Shown here one piece after another: positions 31,847 to 36,822 of a stretch of DNA of 36,822 nt. Source of the stretch: Verrucomicrobiota bacterium (lineage in GTDB: Bacteria; Verrucomicrobiota; Verrucomicrobiia; Methylacidiphilales; JBCCWR01); contig JBCCXA010000036.1 of assembly GCA_039192515.1 (NCBI GenBank), positions 1-36,822 of the forward strand, written 5' to 3'. Made by a program: the position numbers and the translations under genes. Below the pieces are notes generated by a model. It was not told the DNA's origin and did not search any database. It was given only the letters and a program-made list of their open reading frames with translations. Position 1 is the first letter of the stretch; every line of letters begins with the position of its first letter.

Positions 31847-34800
31847 CTAGCGCACATGTAAGCGAACAAATATAGCTTTGTTATCATTTACAAGAACAGG
31901 TGCAACCACCTGTTGGTAACCTTCAGGATCACTTATCTGTGTTGTCAAAGACTCATCTATTCGCACAGGACTCCAGTCATCTTCTTGCAGAGTTGTAGAA
32001 ATTTCCACGATATAATCATTCAGATCAATGCCAGTTTGACGTCGATTAAACCTAAAATGATACAGCTCACTCCCCACCAAATGAAGACTGGGAATGAGAT
32101 GGCTATCATCGCTTGCTGTCGAGCCACCTAAGGCATACTCCAGTTTTGCTGCCAAGCCATCACCATCAAAATCTGTTTGCCAATCTATAGGAGACACTTC
32201 CAACAAACCTGTTTCGCTCATTAACCACTGGTCCGCCTTTCCAGCATCATCCAAGCCAAAATAAACCGTTCCATCAAAACCATCTTCACCAGTATTATTA
32301 ACCCCGTTAGATTGCCCACCTTTGACCGTAATGATTGAACCGCTTGCGTCATATGATTGATGATAATAAACAGCAATACGACCACCGCCGCCACCACCGC
32401 CGTTTAGCTGACCACCACTGGCATCACCCCCATCGCCTCCTTCAGCATTAAGCAAGCCTTTTATTTCTACTGTTTTTCCACGCAAAAGGATGGCTCCCCC
32501 GCTGCCACCACCAGATGTTAGTTGATTTGAACTCGAAGCGCCATCTCCGCCTCTAGCAATAATTTGACTAGCGACAGACACTTCAAGATGATCTTGCGCG
32601 ACAAGTCCAATAGCGCCACCTCCAGCACCTCCCCCTTTATTGCGTGATCCACCAGCACCACTTCCACCCATTAGAGTTGTCAGATGTGGCTCCCCGTATG
32701 CAACACCCCCTTCAAAGGAACTATCCCCTCCAGCTCCACCGAAACCTCCACCAGCAGATGATATATCATCACGACCTGTTCTGTTACCAGAGCTTCCTCC
32801 AAGACCTTGCCCATCAAATGGGTAACCCGTTGAATCAGGACGATTGGCATCCCCTCCGTTACCGCCCCCTGCCACTCCTATACCATGTGCCGCATGGGAA
32901 CCTTTTGCTCCTTCGACAGTGATGATGGTGTCAATCAACATGTCCTTTTTCGACATGATGATTAAGGGGCGTGATCCGATGATATGAGGTTCTGTCGCAA
33001 AATTTACATCTTCAAATGAAAAAATAGCTATCGTTGAACAATCGGAATTTGCAGCAAGTTCTCCCAAACCCGTTAGTCCCCCTGTCATTTTAAGGCTATC
33101 TGTGTCAAAAGTAATAGCAGGTGTGGAGGATGTGATCGCTCCAAGTGAGCTGAAGTTCTTTGGATTTAATTTAGATCCAGTAACGCGGTTGACTTCCGCA
33201 ATAGGAACCGTGACTCTTACTGTGCCAGATCCTCTATAAGTAATTTTATTCTGCGGGTCAGTATGATCGACCTGTTTAAAAGTATATCGAAAGACATAAG
33301 TTCCAGATTCACGGCAAATGAAACGGGTAGACTGTTCCTTTGGATCCATAATTGTCACAGATTCAGGCCCGCTTACTAAAGTCCATTTTGATGTTGTAGG
33401 GTAGTTGGATGGCAGTGGGTAAAGAACCGTGGCATGTAACTCATTTTCCTCACAAAACATAAACTCAAAATCTTCCCCAGCATCTACTTGAACAGGGAAG
33501 AACTCCGGCAACCATGGAGGATCCCCATCTCCTGACCAAGCAGCCAGGCTATCCCAGATAGGCCCCTGGCGCTGTTCATTTGTTATAATTCTTTTGACCG
33601 CATGAAAACCTAGTCGGTCTTCTAATTGCTTGTAATACAAACTGCGAGGAGTTACTGGCGTGTTATGAGATTCCCAAAATCCTGCGGGTGCTTCTGGAGC
33701 CCATATACCTTCACGACGCTTACCAACACAGCCGATAGCAAAATTCATGGCTGCCTTCGGTGTGTCGCAAATGAGGCTTTCAGCCTCACAATTCCAAAAA
33801 ACGATTTGCGCCCCCGCCCACCCGTGACCTGACCCAGAACTTTTACGGTTTTGCATATGCAACTCACCCTCTTTAATATTATCGTAGAGATGTCCCTCCG
33901 AATATCGGTGATGGGGGCCACTATCGGAGTAAGTATTTTTTGCCAGACTGTCAACGAACACAACCGGCCCAGGAGTTCTCGAACCAGTTACATAATCGTG
34001 TCGACCCTCCTCACTATAACATCTTTGAATCAAGACATAACATGCGTCATCGACATAGAATGGATAACGCCTACCCCCTACTATTTCCGACTTGGGATCT
34101 AAAAACGCGCAATCCTCAACCGTGACATATTGACTGGCATTGGCCACCTCAACCAAACTATGACTGAAATGCATACCTGTAACCTGCCGAACCCACGCGT
34201 GCTCCGTTCGCTCAAACTTAATAGCGTTCCAGGCATGAGCCTCGTCCGTGTCACTTGTGAAAGATGACTTGAGTCTCAAACGTTCAATACCTACTTGCTT
34301 TACTGCATCCTCAAAGTGATATTTATAAATACTACCGCCTCCATACTGAGCCTCTATTGCATTGGTCAGAGGGGCGTTGACTGTTATCCTATTGCCATTT
34401 ATAGCTGTGATCATTCGCGGGCTGTTGCTCCTATATCCGGACGGAGTCCACCCATAGGGTCCCATCTCTAAAATATCAATCCATGCTTGGTTAGGTGTTC
34501 TGCGAACGATGATCCTATCTCCGACACGATAAGCTGCTGAAGAATCCACATTAAATGAACGAGAACCGCTCGGAACAAAAGCATCCGAAATCCCCGAACT
34601 AGTCCCACGAATCTCTACCCAACCACCATTCCCAGTTACCGCAAAAAAATCTTCTTTCACATTGCCTGATTTCGTCATCACGGTCCCATCAGGGCCTTGC
34701 CCTTCGCCTCGAATAACAATGCCACTCGCCTTAATCCTGAGTGTTTTTGACACTTTATAAGACCCCGCTCGAAGTAACAAAGCTCCACGGAAACCCGCAG

Positions 34801-35110
34801 ATGATAGTGGCATAGCACTGAGTTCATCTATGGCTGCTTGGATTCTCTTATAATCGTTACCATTGCCAGGCTCAGGATCCAAAACCTTGACAACAGGAAC
34901 CCAGGGGATAGCAACTCCGCCACCCTTGTATCCAACAGTGGAGAAGTCCATCATTCGATTCTCTTTGGAAGCCTGACCATGATTAGCGTAGCCTGCATAA
35001 ACAAGCTTTTCCTCTGCTCCAGGATAAACAAGTGAGGAATAAGGTCGCGCATACACGCCTGAAAAACTGTATGCAGAGCTAATCAATAGGCTTATAACAT
35101 ATATTTTCAT
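31847..35110 (-). CDS. Large secreted beta-helix protein with Ig-like, Gly-rich and C-terminal modules
   Basis: 1087 aa. Signal peptide MKIYVISLLISSAYSFSGVYA. Residues about 75-480 look like a right-handed parallel beta-helix of the pectate-lyase-like type (GNDYKRIQAAIDELSAMPLS, the opening 'D-x-x-x-I-Q-x-A-I-D', then many repeats such as VEVANASQYVTVEDCAFLDP). Next is an Ig/PKD-like module (about 545-655; WTLVSGPESVTIMDPKEQST). Then a Gly-rich module of about 190 residues (735-925; GGSGAGGSRNKGGGAGGGAI, then IARGGDGASSSNQL). The tail (about 985-1087; WQTDFDGDGLAAKLEYALGG, then VEISTTLQEDDWSPVRI) resembles C-terminal modules seen on secreted Verrucomicrobiota proteins. Lyase activity cannot be confirmed; adhesion or glycan binding is equally possible. 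Confidence 0.8.
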   Translation of the reverse strand: MKIYVISLLISSAYSFSGVYARPYSSLVYPGAEEKLVYAGYANHGQASKENRMMDFSTVGYKGGGVAIPWVPVVKVLDPEPGNGNDYKRIQAAIDELSAMPLSSAGFRGALLLRAGSYKVSKTLRIKASGIVIRGEGQGPDGTVMTKSGNVKEDFFAVTGNGGWVEIRGTSSGISDAFVPSGSRSFNVDSSAAYRVGDRIIVRRTPNQAWIDILEMGPYGWTPSGYRSNSPRMITAINGNRITVNAPLTNAIEAQYGGGSIYKYHFEDAVKQVGIERLRLKSSFTSDTDEAHAWNAIKFERTEHAWVRQVTGMHFSHSLVEVANASQYVTVEDCAFLDPKSEIVGGRRYPFYVDDACYVLIQRCYSEEGRHDYVTGSRTPGPVVFVDSLAKNTYSDSGPHHRYSEGHLYDNIKEGELHMQNRKSSGSGHGWAGAQIVFWNCEAESLICDTPKAAMNFAIGCVGKRREGIWAPEAPAGFWESHNTPVTPRSLYYKQLEDRLGFHAVKRIITNEQRQGPIWDSLAAWSGDGDPPWLPEFFPVQVDAGEDFEFMFCEENELHATVLYPLPSNYPTTSKWTLVSGPESVTIMDPKEQSTRFICRESGTYVFRYTFKQVDHTDPQNKITYRGSGTVRVTVPIAEVNRVTGSKLNPKNFSSLGAITSSTPAITFDTDSLKMTGGLTGLGELAANSDCSTIAIFSFEDVNFATEPHIIGSRPLIIMSKKDMLIDTIITVEGAKGSHAAHGIGVAGGGNGGDANRPDSTGYPFDGQGLGGSSGNRTGRDDISSAGGGFGGAGGDSSFEGGVAYGEPHLTTLMGGSGAGGSRNKGGGAGGGAIGLVAQDHLEVSVASQIIARGGDGASSSNQLTSGGGSGGAILLRGKTVEIKGLLNAEGGDGGDASGGQLNGGGGGGGRIAVYYHQSYDASGSIITVKGGQSNGVNNTGEDGFDGTVYFGLDDAGKADQWLMSETGLLEVSPIDWQTDFDGDGLAAKLEYALGGSTASDDSHLIPSLHLVGSELYHFRFNRRQTGIDLNDYIVEISTTLQEDDWSPVRIDESLTTQISDPEGYQQVVAPVLVNDNKAIFVRLHVR

Positions 35111-35462
35111 GCCAACGTCTATAATTCCAATAATAGTAAAACATACTTTTTGTTAGATTACATCTTTAAATAGATACAGGTAGCATTATTCTCTTCAATT
35201 TTGTAAACACAAACCTGCACAATCAGATAAATAAATGTCCCTGTTCTGGCTATTTCGCAGCCAAAAAGTGCAGCCTAGAATAAAAAAAAGGGGCAACAAA
35301 GATCCTAATAAACGAACTACTTCAATCTATCACTTCATTGCGGCTGAGCCTAGAAGAGGTGTTGGCTAATCACAGAGGCCATTCCGTCTTCTTGAACCTC
35401 TGTTTTCTAATCGCAAGAAACCATAGCCTCTAAAAAATATATATAACTAAAGATATTTTTTG
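35111..35462. other. Intergenic, nothing assigned
   Basis: 352 bp between the giant secreted protein and the FHA gene. AT-rich, with an A8 run near 35285 and short inverted bits, but I see no tRNA, repeat copy, clear promoter or convincing ORF on either strand. It should hold the promoter of the 1087-aa gene; no consensus pair stands out. Confidence 0.5.
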
Positions 35463-36419
35463 CTATTCACTCTCATTCTGGCGTTGGCTTTTCTCTGGGG
35501 ATGACAACCTCCAATTGAAAGCATTGACACCGTGAATCGAATGGCGCTTTGCCATAGTTCGGATCAACCTAGTAGTAAAATCGACAGGAATATTTACAGT
35601 GTCTTCAAGCTGCGGATTTGTCTCACTTGCACCTAGCTCACCATCTGGCAGAGTAGCCTTCATAGGTTCCTCTACGTTTGAGAAAGCTTCCTTAATTTTA
35701 GAGTCTGCTCTAGGAACTGACATGGTGGAAAGCAATTGCAATTGGACACAACCAATCAGGACAAAGTCTCCCGGTGTTAAATAAATTTCGCCTACCAATT
35801 TGTTATTGTAATATATCCCATTCTTAGATCCTATATCTTCAATTTTAATGCTGTCTTTACTTACAGTAATAGAGCAGTGGCGCTTTGAAATAGAATCGTG
35901 ATCTATAACTAATTGGGAAAGCTCAGCGTCAGACCCAATTATCACTCGACCAAGCCCTAACTCAAAGCTTGTACCCTCTAAATGTGTGTTTTCAATTTGA
36001 AGATAAACCTTAGTAAGACCCAAGGATCTCGATTTACCTATGGAGAATGCCATGGTCTCCCTTGGAAGTGAAACATGTTTGGATGTTAACTGGTCAACAT
36101 AGCTTAGTAGATCCTCTTTTCGGTCAAATGATCCTTGAAGGCTAGTAAACTCATCCAATATGTCTTTGGTTTCAATATTGCATCTAACCCGATTGGAAAC
36201 AATTTCCGGTACCCAACTAATTTCTGGACTTTCCCAAGTGAGCATATCGAGAATTGCCATCTTGTGGCACAAATTCTGAGTAAAAGTATGAGTAATTAAT
36301 CCTTTGGTAAAATATATTTCACCAGCATCATCTCCTTGAGTACTTTTCACGCGTAAGCAGCCGGTTTTTTCGCTACTACCTGCAAAACGAATGTGCTGCA
36401 TGAGTTCCTGTCCTACCAT
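35463..36419 (-). CDS. DUF4388-FHA domain protein
   Basis: 318 aa. Residues about 1-95 match the DUF4388 (PATAN-like) module: KTGCLRVKSTQGDDAGEIYF, then TKGLITHTFTQNLCHKMAIL, then MLTWESPEISWVPE. Residues about 135-235 are an FHA domain: GRVIIGSDAELSQLVIDHDS, then ISKRHCSITVSKDSIKIEDI, then GSKNGIYYNNKLVGEIYLTP. The R, S, H and N-G positions that bind phosphothreonine are present. The rest is low complexity. Such proteins are typical intracellular signalling adaptors in Myxococcota and Verrucomicrobiota, linking Thr phosphorylation to motility or secretion systems. No Ser/Thr kinase is nearby. Confidence 0.85.
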   Translation of the reverse strand: MVGQELMQHIRFAGSSEKTGCLRVKSTQGDDAGEIYFTKGLITHTFTQNLCHKMAILDMLTWESPEISWVPEIVSNRVRCNIETKDILDEFTSLQGSFDRKEDLLSYVDQLTSKHVSLPRETMAFSIGKSRSLGLTKVYLQIENTHLEGTSFELGLGRVIIGSDAELSQLVIDHDSISKRHCSITVSKDSIKIEDIGSKNGIYYNNKLVGEIYLTPGDFVLIGCVQLQLLSTMSVPRADSKIKEAFSNVEEPMKATLPDGELGASETNPQLEDTVNIPVDFTTRLIRTMAKRHSIHGVNAFNWRLSSPEKSQRQNESE

Positions 36420-36489
36420 AAATAAAGCTCTACGTTTTACATATATAATTCGTCAAAAAAATCTAAATTTTAAATTATTATCTCTAGAA

Positions 36490-36675
36490 ACAGGCGTTGG
36501 CCGAGCTATTATCCTCACCAGCAACAAAGCTTTTAGTCATTGGGCTGATGTCTTCTGCGAAGATGCTGCTATGGCTAGTGCGGCTCTCGATAGACTCCTT
36601 CACCGTTCTACAGCCCTAAACATCAAAGGACAAAGTTTCCGCCTAAAGGAAAAGAAAAAGGCCGGGTCAGATTAA
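36490..36675 (+). pseudogene. istB: IstB (IS21 helper ATPase), C-terminal remnant
   Basis: From about 36490 the frame reads RAIILTSNKAFSHWADVF, then EDAAMASAALDRLLHRSTAL, then NIKGQSFRLKEKKKAG and SD before the stop. This is the usual C-terminus of IstB: ILTSN-x-x-F-x-x-W, the LDRLLH motif and the S-Y/F-R-L-K-E-K end. The N-terminal AAA+ ATPase part (Walker A/B) is missing, and the upstream codons lie in the promoter side of the FHA gene. A dead IS21 fragment. Confidence 0.75.
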
Positions 36676-36739
36676 CTGATCGTAAACGTCATGCAACGCA
36701 CCGTTTGAAGTGGTTGGAGTCATAGATATCATAGGAGTT

Positions 36740-36822
36740 ATGATGCTGGCAACTATGGCAGAAGAGAAAACGATCATACTAAAGACCGATGTCTTGGGCA
36801 GAGTGACGATGCCCAAGGAGAA
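36740..36822 (+). CDS. Start of a probable IS66-type accessory protein (TnpA-like), cut by the window edge
   Basis: ATG-ATG after TAGGAG; the product begins MMLATMAEEKTIILKTDVLG, then RVTMPKE, and runs off the window. The 'KTDVLGRV..P.E' start resembles the small HTH protein encoded at the front of IS66-like elements. A GTAA at 36682, 7 bp after the istB stop, could be the left IS66 end (these elements often start GTAA). Only 27 codons are visible, so this is tentative. Confidence 0.45.
   Translation, partial: MMLATMAEEKTIILKTDVLGRVTMPKE

Overview
The window looks like a chromosomal segment of a Verrucomicrobiota bacterium, probably Opitutae-like. This is inferred from gene content, not from a marker gene. 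The pointers are a secreted protein ending in a PEP-CTERM sorting signal, large secreted beta-helix and Gly-rich proteins, an sdhC-sdhA-sdhB operon of the cytochrome b558 type, a cytoplasmic-type malate dehydrogenase, and a SprA-related HExxH protein. TAA, TAG and TGA all serve as stops in intact genes, so the standard bacterial code applies and the in-frame TGAs in two transposases are lesions.

Layout. 1-630 is a scrap zone: a broken IS110-type transposase start abuts the N-terminal piece of a GNAT acyltransferase, followed by a TIR-bearing repeat. 630-5034 (minus) holds secreted or surface proteins: an unrecognised exported protein with an apparent CTG start, a PEP-CTERM protein, a GH53 endo-galactanase and a SOUL-family lipoprotein. 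5445-6272 is an AraC/MGMT DNA-repair fusion. 6410-7250 is an IS5/IS427-type element. 7289-9154 is a methyltransferase plus exostosin-like glycosyltransferase pair. 9155-10643 is mostly non-coding but carries DoxX, a second clear repeat copy and tRNA-Thr(TGT). 10644-14020 is a tandem pair of secreted lipase-like hydrolases. 14096-18895 holds a flavoprotein disulfide reductase, a hybrid sensor kinase with a degenerate ATPase domain, and a GNAT protein. 19026-21096 is ridA-pyrE-mdh. 21396-23439 (plus) holds a membrane protein, TatD and a double YHS/TRASH-like exported protein. 23434-26842 (minus) is sdhCAB, with a recognisable promoter. 26959-30781 holds a HAD phosphatase, a small Cys-depleted protein, the SprA-related protein and two SPFH proteins. 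31017-31826 is the longest repeat copy, enclosing an unknown ORF. 31847-36419 is a giant beta-helix protein and a DUF4388-FHA protein. The right edge has an istB remnant and the start of a probable IS66-type element.

Most notable. Four scattered intergenic sequences (about 455-631, 5036-5312, 10203-10376, 31017-31826) share both arms and terminal inverted repeats, and look like a non-autonomous mobile element family (MITE-like). Two copies are about 175 bp, one is about 277 bp, and one is about 810 bp and contains a 164-codon ORF between the arms. I cannot name this family. Several copies touch gene ends or starts: the stop of the 592-aa exported protein, and the start codon of the SOUL lipoprotein.

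Functional themes: extracellular polysaccharide and lipid degradation (GH53, beta-helix protein, two lipases) with surface anchoring by PEP-CTERM; TCA-cycle enzymes (mdh, sdhCAB); pyrimidine salvage and synthesis plus imine detoxification; and membrane-domain scaffolding (SPFH pair).
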